Assembly (NCBI GenBank): GCA_947625905.1
Contig: CANQQJ010000015.1
Location: 1-64,000, forward strand
Length of the DNA: 64,000 nucleotides
Direction: 5' to 3'
Source: an uncultured Clostridia bacterium
Lineage (GTDB): Bacteria; Bacillota; Clostridia; Monoglobales; Monoglobaceae
How positions within the stretch are numbered: the first letter of the stretch is position 1; each line of letters begins with the position of its first letter. The notes beneath the pieces were generated by a model. It saw only the letters and a program-made list of their open reading frames with translations, did no database searches and was not told the DNA's origin. Made by a program: the position numbers and the translations under genes. Below, one piece after another: positions 27,875-37,193 of this stretch.

Positions 27875-30800
27875 CTATTTGCCGACCAGCGTCATTGTGC
27901 TGAATTTTTCCGGAGATTTGTTGTGCGCGATTCCCTCGCAGAACCTCATAAAGCTTCTGCCCTGTCCGTCGTTGTCGTTGAGCAACATTCCCAGGTGCAT
28001 CACGTCGCCCGATTTTACCGAGCGTATTTCTCCCAGGATCTCCGACCACGGGATCGCCGCGCGATATATCCATTTTCCGTCGATCTGCTCGATATTCACG
28101 TCGCCCTTTGCCTCGCCGACCGGCAGATCTTCAAACTGGCTCACATTGCGGTACAGATTTCCCGAACCGTCCGCCCCGCGATAGATCGCGAGCTCGGTAA
28201 ATGTGAGAACATTGTTGTTGCCCTCGACCAGTTTGCTTGAGTCGGTATCGTTTCTGATGCCGAACTGTATTCCGTCTCCCTGCCAGCTGTTCACGCCCTC
28301 ATACGGGTTATAGAACACGTCGTCGGTGACCTCCGCCAACAGATAGAGATTTTTCTCGTCCCAGAGCATCGTCGCTTCCATCGACGCTTCCTCGGGGCCG
28401 CTCCAGCCGCTGTATTCACTCGCGGCGTAGGCGTCCTTGGCTCCGACCCAATCGCTGCCCGTCCAATCCTTGCGGCTGTATTCGCCGCGTATCGGCGGCG
28501 GGGTGCTCGTGTAGGCGCAGTTGAAGTCGGGCGTTACCAGAACGTTCTCGGTGCCCGGGCCCGTGCTTTCGAAATCATACCGCACATCAAGCTCCATAAC
28601 GCTCTTGCTGTGCGAGACCGGCAGATTGTATTTCAGCTGCACCGTGTCTCCGGACTTGAGCCCGATGACCGACGCGGACTGCTTGGTGCCGCCTATGTCG
28701 GTGAAATCGACTGTGACGCTTCCGTTCAGCTCGTATCCCAGCGTGGCGTTTAAAACGTTGAGCGTCAGCACGTCTCTGCCCGTTACCTTGGCGCTGTGCT
28801 GCGTGACGCTCGCACTGAGCTTTATGGGGCGTTCCGTTTCTATCACATGGTTTAATCCGTAATATACCATCTTGCCTCCGTCAAACAGTTTCACCGCCAC
28901 GCGTTCCTCCTGATTGAACTCGTCGCCTATCTTAAAGTTTACCGTCGTTTTGCCGGGCTCGGACGCTCCGGTGCCGGTCGGCTCCACGTTCTTGTCGGAG
29001 TCGGTCTCCGCGCTGAGGGTCCTGCCCGCAGCGTCGCTGTATTGAAGCGACAGGTCCTCGCCCTTCATGGCGGAAACGCGTCCGCCGTTGCTCGTGATAA
29101 CTTCATCGGTGAATTCAAGCTCCGAAAAATCTCCCACAAGATAGACCGGCTCAAACGACGACGTCACCGAAAATACGCCGTTGTCGGCATGGAGCGTTCC
29201 CTCTGAGTTTGAGAACATGTCGTAGACCTCCGCTGTGTCCGCGCCCAATTTGAGGCCGATATTATCGCCCCCGAGCTCGGTCCAGAAAATCAGAACGTCC
29301 TTTCCGTCCTTTTCGCGCTTGAACTGATAGGCATAGGTGCGTTTTCCGCTGTCGCTCAGACGCGTCTTGTAAGTCACGGGCTGCGCGTTGCCGATCAGCT
29401 TGTTGTACGCGGCCGTGGCGATCGCTCCGGGATGCGCCGAGTAGGGCACGCGCTCGTTGTAGTGGTTCACAAGGCCCCAGCGCTGCTCCTGTGTTCCCTC
29501 CGCCCAGTGGACCCCGACGCCCTCGTTTACATACTGGAATATGTAAAACGCTTCCGCCAGAGACTCGCCCTGGGTAATGGTATACATCTGCGTGATCTGC
29601 GCAGCCGCGGCATAGTCGTTGGGCCACAGCCCGCTTTCGGGCCACGCGCAGATACCCACCTCGGTGAGCAGGAACGGCATATCGGGATAGCCGCATTCGG
29701 TATATACGTCGCGGACAGAGCCTATGATGCCCTTATAGCGGTCCCCGTTGAAATCCATATTAAACACGTACGGGTGGAAGCTGGCCATATCCATATAGTC
29801 GCCCGCTCCCGCCTTAAGCGCGGCGCGGGTAAACTCAACGCCCGCGATCGCTATCGACATACCTACCACAATGGCGTCAGGGTCGTTTTTCTTGACCACC
29901 GGATACACCTTTTTGAGCATTGCAGCGTACTGCTCGGGCGACGCGCCCAAATAGTTGAAGTTGGGTATGCCGTTGGGCTCGTTCCAAAATTCGTAGTACT
30001 TGACCTTGCCTTTAAATTTCTTGGTGATCCAGTCCACGTAGTCGAGAAATCTTTCCTCATATCCCGGGAACAGACTGTTGTCCGGGAATATTTTCTCGGT
30101 ATTGTATCCGGGCGTGTACTGCGTGTTTCCGTAGCACAGTATCATCAACATATCCATGTCGCTGTCAACTATCGGAGAAACAATATCGCCCATGGCGGGC
30201 ACATTAAGACTGCCCTTGCTCAGCTCCACGTTGTTCCAGCGGTACTCATCGCGGTCGCCCGTGAGACCCGCCTCCTTAAAGAGGCTCGCTTCAAGGGCCG
30301 TGTCGCCGCGCGGATTGCCGAACGTGTCAAAGTCTCCGTGATGAGAGTTGGTCTTGAGGAAGCGATTGCCTTCCTCGCCGTCCTTAAATTTGTTCATCAC
30401 CGAGAAATCGTAGCACACCTCGCCGGTGTCGGTCTCTATATCCCTGCCTTTATATTTTCCGCGGGTCTTGAGCCGCGTCTTCAGCCGATACAGCCCGTAG
30501 CGGCTCACATCGGCGGTGATCTCGTTCTTCACGGTCTCGCCCGCCGCCGCCGAAAAGCTTATTGATTTTTCATCGCTCATCACCTTGCCGTCATAATCCA
30601 GCACCTGATAAGAAAGCTCGCACTCCGCTTTATCCTCAAGCGTGTTTTTCGCGTTTAATATCAGGGTCTTGGGATCGTCGCCGCCGAATATGTTGCCCGT
30701 GTGGGCCGACGTCACGTCAAGCTGCACCGGGTCCTGAGGATAGCTCTCCTCGATCTTTATCCACTGTATATACACAGCCTCGGGCGTGAGCGCCATCATG

Positions 30801-31318
30801 TTATAGAGCCAGCCCGCAAGCATGATATCGCTGTTTCGCGCGCTCTTGTTTTCAAAAGTAATGTTGTCGATATAGAAGGTGTGCTCCTTCCAGGTGCGCG
30901 TGTCCGTCATAGCCCAGCTCGGCGTCTCGGTGACGGTTTGGTTATAGCGGAAGCCGAACCATCCGTGTCCCTCGTCGTAATACCGAACCGTGACCGCGAA
31001 ATATTTCGTCGTGTCGGGCGGGAAAAGCCCGTCCTCAACATCGATCGCCATGTAGTTGGGGCCGCCTCCGTTTTGGCCGAGCTTGAGCACCCGCACTCCG
31101 TCGCGTATCTCATACACATCGTTTCCCTCGACCGGCGTCAAGCCGCTGATATGGACATTTTTGCCGCCGTCGAACGAAACCAAAGCATAGCCGCTCTGCT
31201 CGTCCTGTTCCGCGGCATAGGCCATACACGGGAAAACCGCCGCTATCATACACAAAGCCGAAAGAAAGCTTATTATTCTTTTTATTGATCTGTATTTTAT
31301 TGATCTGTATTTTATCAT
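27875..31318 (-). CDS. Large secreted clan GH-A glycoside hydrolase with CBM9-like C-terminus
   Basis: A 1147-residue secreted enzyme. The N-terminus contains a short duplicated segment (IKYRS twice) before the signal peptide, so the second in-frame Met region is unclear. It carries a CBM-like jelly roll (about 43-195), an Ig-like domain (about 200-310), and a TIM barrel (about 320-650) with WNEPNG (Glu near 447) and LLTEVG (Glu near 551), the acid/base and nucleophile of clan GH-A. Two Ig-like regions follow, then a CBM9/DOMON-like module (about 950-1147, with WDEKNLYLLAEVTDD). It sits 6 bp after the permease gene, so it is probably co-transcribed with the importer. Substrate unknown; pectic or hemicellulosic glycan is likely from context. 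Confidence 0.8.
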   Translation of the reverse strand: MIKYRSIKYRSIKRIISFLSALCMIAAVFPCMAYAAEQDEQSGYALVSFDGGKNVHISGLTPVEGNDVYEIRDGVRVLKLGQNGGGPNYMAIDVEDGLFPPDTTKYFAVTVRYYDEGHGWFGFRYNQTVTETPSWAMTDTRTWKEHTFYIDNITFENKSARNSDIMLAGWLYNMMALTPEAVYIQWIKIEESYPQDPVQLDVTSAHTGNIFGGDDPKTLILNAKNTLEDKAECELSYQVLDYDGKVMSDEKSISFSAAAGETVKNEITADVSRYGLYRLKTRLKTRGKYKGRDIETDTGEVCYDFSVMNKFKDGEEGNRFLKTNSHHGDFDTFGNPRGDTALEASLFKEAGLTGDRDEYRWNNVELSKGSLNVPAMGDIVSPIVDSDMDMLMILCYGNTQYTPGYNTEKIFPDNSLFPGYEERFLDYVDWITKKFKGKVKYYEFWNEPNGIPNFNYLGASPEQYAAMLKKVYPVVKKNDPDAIVVGMSIAIAGVEFTRAALKAGAGDYMDMASFHPYVFNMDFNGDRYKGIIGSVRDVYTECGYPDMPFLLTEVGICAWPESGLWPNDYAAAAQITQMYTITQGESLAEAFYIFQYVNEGVGVHWAEGTQEQRWGLVNHYNERVPYSAHPGAIATAAYNKLIGNAQPVTYKTRLSDSGKRTYAYQFKREKDGKDVLIFWTELGGDNIGLKLGADTAEVYDMFSNSEGTLHADNGVFSVTSSFEPVYLVGDFSELEFTDEVITSNGGRVSAMKGEDLSLQYSDAAGRTLSAETDSDKNVEPTGTGASEPGKTTVNFKIGDEFNQEERVAVKLFDGGKMVYYGLNHVIETERPIKLSASVTQHSAKVTGRDVLTLNVLNATLGYELNGSVTVDFTDIGGTKQSASVIGLKSGDTVQLKYNLPVSHSKSVMELDVRYDFESTGPGTENVLVTPDFNCAYTSTPPPIRGEYSRKDWTGSDWVGAKDAYAASEYSGWSGPEEASMEATMLWDEKNLYLLAEVTDDVFYNPYEGVNSWQGDGIQFGIRNDTDSSKLVEGNNNVLTFTELAIYRGADGSGNLYRNVSQFEDLPVGEAKGDVNIEQIDGKWIYRAAIPWSEILGEIRSVKSGDVMHLGMLLNDNDGQGRSFMRFCEGIAHNKSPEKFSTMTLVGK

Positions 31319-31324
31319 TGTTTA

Positions 31325-32218
31325 TCACCCCTTGATTCCGCTCATACTTACGCCGCCCATGATCTGACGCGAGAAAATGCAGTAGAACAATCCCGGCGGT
31401 ATCACGGTCAGCATAATAACCAGCATTGCGTCAAGCTCCGTCAAAGGAAGCGAGCCCGACGATATATGATAGAGCAGAATAGAAATCGTTTCCTTTTCGG
31501 TGGAGCCGAGGATCAGGTAAGGCCACATAAAATCCTTCCACATGCCCATTACGCAAAAGATGGCTTCCACCACAATAATGGGCTTTGAAAGCGGGAGTAT
31601 TATCTTGAAAAATATTCCCAGCGTGGAGCAGCCGTCCATTCTGGCCGACTCGATATAGTCCATGGGTATGCCGTTAAAGAAGTTGCGGAACAGCATAACG
31701 GTAAAGGCTTTGCAGCCGACCAGCATCCACAGCGGCAAATACGAGCCGGTCAAATTCACATGTATCAACGGCATATCCACAAACGTCATATACAGCGGGA
31801 CCATGCTTATGCCGGGCAGCAGCATGGTGCCGAATATAAGCGTTTCGAGCAATTTCGAGCCGAGAGGCTTCACCCTCGAGAGGACATATCCGCATAATCC
31901 GTTGATAACGATATCAAACACCAATCCTCCCAGTATCAAAAAGACCGTGCTTTTAAAATATCTGAAAAAATTCAGTTTGCTCCATATGTTCGCGATCTTT
32001 TTAAAATCAAATTCCGCCGGGAGCAGTGTCGGCGGCACGCTGTAAAACTCCGCCTGCGTTTTGAAACCGGAAACAGCCACCCAGATGATCGGCAGCACAC
32101 ACACGAGGCTCAGCAAGATAAGCAGTCCCGCCATTATGCCGTAGATCAGCTTGTATCTGCCGTAGCGCAGATCCATAAAGTTCAGCAGTCCGTTTGTTTT
32201 ATTTGAGATCTTCTTCAT
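31325..32218 (-). CDS. ABC sugar transporter permease, MalG-like (CUT1)
   Basis: A 297-residue inner-membrane protein with six predicted membrane helices. The cytoplasmic EAA loop reads ESARMDGCSTLGIFFKIILP, the docking site for the ATPase, and it ends in the family tail RQIMGGVSMSGIKG. It forms the translocation pore with the permease encoded 15 bp upstream (32234-33145) and takes substrate from the lipoprotein at 33193-34578. The arrangement resembles the YtcP/YteP/YtcQ-type rhamnogalacturonan importers of Bacillus. No ATPase gene is in the window; such importers usually borrow a shared MsmX-type ATPase encoded elsewhere. Confidence 0.93.
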   Translation of the reverse strand: MKKISNKTNGLLNFMDLRYGRYKLIYGIMAGLLILLSLVCVLPIIWVAVSGFKTQAEFYSVPPTLLPAEFDFKKIANIWSKLNFFRYFKSTVFLILGGLVFDIVINGLCGYVLSRVKPLGSKLLETLIFGTMLLPGISMVPLYMTFVDMPLIHVNLTGSYLPLWMLVGCKAFTVMLFRNFFNGIPMDYIESARMDGCSTLGIFFKIILPLSKPIIVVEAIFCVMGMWKDFMWPYLILGSTEKETISILLYHISSGSLPLTELDAMLVIMLTVIPPGLFYCIFSRQIMGGVSMSGIKG

Positions 32219-32233
32219 GTCATGCCCTCCCCG

Positions 32234-33145
32234 CTAATCATTTATCTTTTTATCCAGTTTGAAATACAAAAACGTGAGCGGGATCAGGATCAAAAACATC
32301 AGCACGCCGAGCGCCATTGACTTGTCAAACTGTCCGTATTTAAACGCGTAGAAGTAGTTGGTCAGACCGAGAGAGAGCGACGCTCCGTCGGGACCGCCGC
32401 CGGTCATTACCAGCGGCTGTTCCGTGATCTGGAATATGCCTATGATCTGCTGTATTCCCAGAAGCAGCAATATGCCGCGCATATGCGGGAACAATATGTG
32501 CCACAGCCTGGACCAAAATCCCGAGCCGTCGATCCTCGACGCCTCGTAAAGGCTTTGATCCACGCCCTGCAGCGCCGCCAGGTACATGATCACGCTCGTG
32601 CCGAAGCTCTGCCATGTCATGGCTATGATGATCAGCGGTATCGTGAGCGACGGATTGCTGAGCCATTGCTTCGGGTCTATTCCGACATAATAGAGTATCG
32701 TGTTGAGCAAACCGCCCGAGCCGTCCAGATACATCATTTTCCAAATCAGGCAGGTAGCCACCGTCGGCACGATAACGGGCAGATACGTCGTGATCTTAAA
32801 ACAGCTCTGAGCGTGTATCATCTCATTTATCATGATAGCCGTGAAAAACGGCAGCGGAAGGCCGATCACCAAAGACCAAAGCACATACTGCACGGTATTT
32901 ATCAGCGTTTTCAGAAATGCCGAATCGGTCAGCACGTCTTTAAAATTTTTCAGCCCGATAAATTGCGTCGCTTCCATTCCCTGCAGTCTGAAAAACGCGC
33001 CGTAAAACGCCACGCACACGGGTCTCCAAACCACCAGCACAAACAACAGCAGAGACGGCAGCAGCAAGAGCCATCCGGAAAAGTTCTTTGATATTATTCG
33101 ATTGACTCTTGATTTTCTTTTATTCTCTTTGCTTAACGCTTTCAT
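32234..33145 (-). CDS. ABC sugar transporter permease, MalF/LplB-like (CUT1)
   Basis: A 303-residue inner-membrane protein with six predicted helices and the EAA loop YEASRIDGSGFWSRLWHILFP around residue 195. It has the short periplasmic loop of LplB/UgpA-type permeases rather than the large MalF P2 domain. It is translated between the binding-protein gene and the second permease gene (gaps 47 and 15 bp). Together these should import oligosaccharides released by the surface enzymes. Confidence 0.93.
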   Translation of the reverse strand: MKALSKENKRKSRVNRIISKNFSGWLLLLPSLLLFVLVVWRPVCVAFYGAFFRLQGMEATQFIGLKNFKDVLTDSAFLKTLINTVQYVLWSLVIGLPLPFFTAIMINEMIHAQSCFKITTYLPVIVPTVATCLIWKMMYLDGSGGLLNTILYYVGIDPKQWLSNPSLTIPLIIIAMTWQSFGTSVIMYLAALQGVDQSLYEASRIDGSGFWSRLWHILFPHMRGILLLLGIQQIIGIFQITEQPLVMTGGGPDGASLSLGLTNYFYAFKYGQFDKSMALGVLMFLILIPLTFLYFKLDKKIND

Positions 33146-33192
33146 AAACCGCTCCTTTCAAATGTCTCCGGATAATTTGTGAACAACGAAAT

Positions 33193-34578
33193 TTAATCCA
33201 TTTTATCCAGGAAATTTGCCTGGAAGTCTTCCTGAGCTTTTTTGCTTATTTCCTCAAGATTCACGTTCTGATCCGTCAATATCCGCTGCACAACGCCGTC
33301 AAGCACGCTGTAAAGCTGCTGCGCGCAAGCCTCGGGCTCCGTTCTGAGCTCAATGCCGTCGCGGTTGTATTCCTCAAAGTCCTTTATATTCATATTTACA
33401 TAAGGCGCCGACGCCTCCTCAACGATCGCCGCGCGCTCCGGGCTTATCCACGGGGTGAACAGCTCTCGGGGGAATACGCAGTATCCCGACTCGTTAAACG
33501 ACTGACACTGCTTGGCGTAGCCTTCCTTGTCAACATCCGCGGTAAACTGCTCGCTGAGCGCGATCCAATCGAGGGCGAGATCCTTTTGCTCCTCGGAGAG
33601 TCCCTGCGCGAACATAAACAGCGAACCGCCCAGCATAGCGTATCTTCCTCCGTCGCCGGCGGGCATCTTGGCCATCGCAATGTTGTCTTTTGCCATGCCG
33701 CAGGTCGTTACCTGCTTGTTGCACCAATCACTGTTGCCGATGACCATCGCGGCTCTGTCGGAGCCGAGCTGCATCTGCATCTCGGTGGCGTCAACTACCG
33801 TGTTGTCCTGCAGAACGTTTTTGTTCCATTTCATATCATAGAGCCATTCGAGCGTCTTATGGAATTCCGGAGTGTCAAACGTTGCCGTCCAGCTTCCGTC
33901 ATCATTCTGCTTTTCAAATTCCACGCCGAAATTGTACGCGATGCATGTGAGTATCCAGCCTCCGACATTATTCGTGCTCGGCATACAAAAGCCCGCGGCG
34001 CCTGTTTTTTCTTTAATGATCTGCGCGTATTCGGTCAGCTGCTCAAAATTCTCGGGGAATTTCACCGTTCCGTCCTCATTTACCAGACCCGCTTGAGCAA
34101 ACAGCTTTTTGTTGACCATAAGTCCCATCATATAAGCCACCCTCGGCAGGCAATACACATTGCCGTCTTCATCGGAGCACATCGCCATCATCTCGGGATC
34201 CAGCGCGTCAAGCAGGCCTTTGCGCTTGGCGGCCTCGGTCATATCCGAGGCGTAACCGTTCCTGATAACCGTCTTCACTTCGGTATAGGGAAGATTGTAA
34301 ATAATGTCGGGCAGCTGTTTTGCCGCCGCCTTGGCCGCGAACGTCTTTACGTCAAACGCGTAATTGTCCGTCTTCATCTCAAGCTCAGGATGCTCCTGCT
34401 CAAACTGCTGCTTGAATTCGGTCTTGACCTGAAGCTCTCTTTCCTGCGCCTCGGTCGGCCAGTTTCCGACGGTGAGGCTCACCTTTCCGCTGTCTTTTTG
34501 TCCGCCGCAGCCCGCAAGCATGGCCGTCAACAAAAACAACGCCGTTACCAATGCTGTGATTTTTACTCTTTTTTTCAT
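33193..34578 (-). CDS. ABC transporter sugar-binding lipoprotein
   Basis: A 461-residue extracellular solute-binding protein of family 1. The leader ends in a lipobox, LAGC, with the lipidated Cys at residue 24. The mature part has the usual two-lobe pattern, with DIIYNLPYTEV, LPRVAYMMGLMVNKKLF and a C-terminal SALxxG-like region. It hands oligosaccharide to the two permeases that follow. It is the first gene of the 28-kb minus-strand run and has a long 5' leader (about 235 bases) behind the box-and-promoter at 34817-34880. Confidence 0.92.
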   Translation of the reverse strand: MKKRVKITALVTALFLLTAMLAGCGGQKDSGKVSLTVGNWPTEAQERELQVKTEFKQQFEQEHPELEMKTDNYAFDVKTFAAKAAAKQLPDIIYNLPYTEVKTVIRNGYASDMTEAAKRKGLLDALDPEMMAMCSDEDGNVYCLPRVAYMMGLMVNKKLFAQAGLVNEDGTVKFPENFEQLTEYAQIIKEKTGAAGFCMPSTNNVGGWILTCIAYNFGVEFEKQNDDGSWTATFDTPEFHKTLEWLYDMKWNKNVLQDNTVVDATEMQMQLGSDRAAMVIGNSDWCNKQVTTCGMAKDNIAMAKMPAGDGGRYAMLGGSLFMFAQGLSEEQKDLALDWIALSEQFTADVDKEGYAKQCQSFNESGYCVFPRELFTPWISPERAAIVEEASAPYVNMNIKDFEEYNRDGIELRTEPEACAQQLYSVLDGVVQRILTDQNVNLEEISKKAQEDFQANFLDKMD

Positions 34579-34816
34579 TTTTGACCCTCTTTTCTTTTAA
34601 GATATATTTCAAAATATTTATTTTATCGTGATCGTGCGCGGAGCATTTCCGCATTTACCTATTGTTGATATCCGTTATATCGCGTACCGTATCCGGTTCG
34701 GCTTGACACAAATTTGTTTAAAATGATTTTTATATTTTTATAGTGTTAATTTTATCTTTATATTTTCGGTTATTTTCCACATTTTGCCTTCAAAAAATGC
34801 TCCTTCTCTATGTTAT

Positions 34817-34880
34817 ATTATACATATTCCAACGTGGTTTACAAGAACCATTTGTCCTCAAAAATTATATTTTCTTCCTG
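34817..34880 (-). promoter_or_regulatory. Activator box and promoter of the importer/surface-protein run
   Basis: On the minus strand a box starting AGGAA (first base 34879), with core ATATAATTTTT and then GACAAAT, ends just before a -35 TTGTAA (34839-34844). A 16-bp spacer and -10 TATAAT (34817-34822) follow. From box start to -35 is 35 bp, the same as at four other sites in the window. Confidence 0.75.
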
Positions 34881-34958
34881 AAAAAAATCCGATTTTTCCA
34901 TCTCGTTTACCGCGCCTTCCGGGCGCCCGCAAATCGGCGGGATCTAAATTTTGAAACA

Positions 34959-35022
34959 AGGAAAAAAATATAATTTTTAGTGACAAATGTAGATTACAAA
35001 AAATATTTTTTCCTGATATAAT
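34959..35022 (+). promoter_or_regulatory. Activator box and promoter of the SGNH/EamA genes
   Basis: The box starts AGGAA at 34959, has core ATATAATTTTT and GACAAAT, and is followed by -35 TTACAA (34994-34999), 17 bp, and -10 TATAAT (35017-35022). It is a mirror copy of the box at 34848-34880. Confidence 0.75.
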
Positions 35023-35105
35023 CTAAAATACCGAAAACGAATCGGTCTGTGAGTGCTTGAGGAATTTATCGCGCGGGAAAACAAACCGTCTGAGAGGTGA
35101 TTTTT

Positions 35106-36236
35106 ATGAACAGCTCCGCGGAACAAAATAAAAAACCAAAATACATTGATGAAAATTTCAGAAAAAAATATGTTGATCTGACAGACGTTTCATTCAGGGA
35201 ATGTTTCGGCGAGCCGTTTTGTCTGCACGGACTTTTTAAGCCGCAAAGCCTTAAAGAATTCCGACGCATGCCTCGGGAATTTGAGACCTGCGCGCAGCTG
35301 AACGAGGCCGCCCGCCTGCTGATACGGCAGACAGCCGGCGCCCGTCTGCGGTTTTGCACCGATTCGCCGCAAATCGCCGTATCTGTTATTTTAAGCGGCG
35401 GCGATCCCGTGTTCCCGCATATACCTGCGACGGGCAGCCACGGTTTTGATATGTACTCAAGACCCGCGGGCTCGCGTCTCGCGCCCGTTTACGCGGCTTG
35501 CTTTATTCCGCATTTTGAGGACGACGGGGTGAGCTACAGCGGCGCGCACGTTTTCCCGACCTCGGCCATGCGAGAGATAACGATCCACTTTCCTCTGTTC
35601 GCGGAAGTGAAAGAACTGTACATCGGCTTAAACGATAAAGCGGCGGTCCTGCCGCCCTCACCCTACGCGGTCGAAAAGCCCGTCGTGTTTTACGGCTCAT
35701 CCATCACGCAGGGCGGGTGCGCGTCGCGGCCGGGCAACTGCTACAGCGCGGTTCTGTCGCGGCGCCTTGACTTTGATTATATAAATCTCGGATTTTCGGG
35801 CAGCGCCCGCGGCGATCGGGCGGCCGCGGAATATATATCAGAGCTGCCCATGAGCGCTTTTGTGCTCGATTACGACCACAACGCCGTGACCGACGATATG
35901 CTGCGCGAGACGCACCACGCGTTTTACAAAGCCGTGCGCGAAAAAAATCCGTCTTTGCCCATAATCATGATGAGCGCGCCCGTTCCTTCTCCCGCGCGGA
36001 TCGTATACAAACCCGACAGAAGCATGGAAAACTCGCGGCGGATCATAATCGAAAGCTTCCTCAAGGGAAAACAAAGCGGCGACAAAAATCTGTACTTCAT
36101 TGACGGAGAGTCGCTGCTCGGCGCGGCCGAAGCGGAGGATTGCCTTGTCGACCACGTTCATCCCACGGACCTGGGTTTTCGGCACATGGCAGACCGGATC
36201 GAGCCGGTGCTCAAAAAAGTTCTTTATGAAATATGA
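35106..36236 (+). CDS. SGNH/GDSL hydrolase with N-terminal beta domain (carbohydrate esterase-like)
   Basis: A 376-residue cytoplasmic protein. The ATG at 35106 is preferred over the in-frame GTG at 35097, because GAGAGGTG forms the ribosome binding site. Residues 1-165 are a beta-rich N-terminal domain of the SsfX3-like type. The catalytic SGNH domain follows: block I VVFYGSSITQGG (Ser nucleophile), block II NLGFSGSARGD (Gly), block III DYDHNA (Asn) and block V DHVHPTDLGF (Asp and His). Such enzymes often deacetylate sugars. Since there is no signal peptide, it should act on imported oligosaccharides. The box at its promoter places it in the rhamnose regulon. Confidence 0.85.
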   Translation: MNSSAEQNKKPKYIDENFRKKYVDLTDVSFRECFGEPFCLHGLFKPQSLKEFRRMPREFETCAQLNEAARLLIRQTAGARLRFCTDSPQIAVSVILSGGDPVFPHIPATGSHGFDMYSRPAGSRLAPVYAACFIPHFEDDGVSYSGAHVFPTSAMREITIHFPLFAEVKELYIGLNDKAAVLPPSPYAVEKPVVFYGSSITQGGCASRPGNCYSAVLSRRLDFDYINLGFSGSARGDRAAAEYISELPMSAFVLDYDHNAVTDDMLRETHHAFYKAVREKNPSLPIIMMSAPVPSPARIVYKPDRSMENSRRIIIESFLKGKQSGDKNLYFIDGESLLGAAEAEDCLVDHVHPTDLGFRHMADRIEPVLKKVLYEI

Positions 36237-36322
36237 AATATGAAATATAAAAATATAACTCGAAAATAACCGTTGTCAATATATCAGCATCGATCAAACT
36301 CTTGCTGTTTGGAGGGAAAACA

Positions 36323-37174
36323 TTGAATACTATTTTGCTGTTGATAATAATTCTGGGCATGGCGGCGCAAAACGTGCTGAAAAAGGCCTATGACGTGCGG
36401 ACCAACCAAAAAGGCGTGTTCGTATTCAACGCCGCGACTATCCTTGCCGCCACGCTCTTTTTCGTTGTGACAAACGGAGCGCATTTTGACTTTGAGGTCG
36501 GCGTTCTGCCCTACGCCGCGGGTTTTGCCGCCTCGTACGCGCTGAACGGAATATGCTTCGTTTACGCCATAGGCTGCGGATCGCTTTCGCTCACCTCGCT
36601 TGTGACCTCATATTCGCTGATGGTCCCCACTCTCTACGGACTGATCTTCCTGCACGAAAAAGCCGGGATATACTTTTATATCGGTCTGGCGATGCTCGCC
36701 GTATCGCTTATGCTGATCAATTATTCCAAATACGACACGAAAATTTCCGCAAAATGGCTTATACTGAGTTTTTTGTCCTTTTTGGGCAACGGCCTTTGCT
36801 GCACGATTCAAAAAGCGGAGCAGCTCGCCTTTAACGGCGGATACAAAAACGAGTTTATGATCCTCGCGCTTTTGATCGCGTTTATCGCGACGGGGCTCGT
36901 CGCCTGCGCGAAGGAACGCGGGGAATTTAAGCTTTCAATTAAAAAAGGCGCCCTTCTCGCGCTGGTCTGCGGCGCGGCAAACGGCCTCGTGAACCTTTTG
37001 GTCATGATCCTGTCCGCCGCCATGTCGGTCTCGGTAATGTTCCCGTTGATCTCGGCGGGCGGCATAGTGGTAACCTTTCTTATATCGTTCTTTATTTATC
37101 GCGAAAATCTTTCAAAAAAGCAATACGCGGGGCTTGCCGTCGGCATTTTGGCGATTTTGTTCTTAAGCATTTGA
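36323..37174 (+). CDS. EamA/DMT-family transporter
   Basis: About 283 residues with ten predicted membrane helices, matching the drug/metabolite transporter family of small exporters. A TTG at 36323 is taken as start because GGAGG lies 7-8 bp before it; the frame is open 21 bp further. It follows the SGNH hydrolase gene by 86 bp in the same direction and could share its promoter. The substrate is unknown; export of a sugar by-product is one possibility given the neighbourhood. Confidence 0.8.
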   Translation: MNTILLLIIILGMAAQNVLKKAYDVRTNQKGVFVFNAATILAATLFFVVTNGAHFDFEVGVLPYAAGFAASYALNGICFVYAIGCGSLSLTSLVTSYSLMVPTLYGLIFLHEKAGIYFYIGLAMLAVSLMLINYSKYDTKISAKWLILSFLSFLGNGLCCTIQKAEQLAFNGGYKNEFMILALLIAFIATGLVACAKERGEFKLSIKKGALLALVCGAANGLVNLLVMILSAAMSVSVMFPLISAGGIVVTFLISFFIYRENLSKKQYAGLAVGILAILFLSI

Positions 37175-37193
37175 CCCCGCCGCTCATATATTT

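Larger units (their letters stand above)
34579..35105. promoter_or_regulatory. Divergent regulatory region between importer and SGNH genes
   Basis: This 527-bp AT-rich region holds no gene. It contains two copies of a shared box in opposite orientation (34848-34880 and 34959-34988), each next to its own promoter facing outwards, about 80 bp apart. The rest is leader for the two divergent transcripts, with no other structure I could support. Confidence 0.75.
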
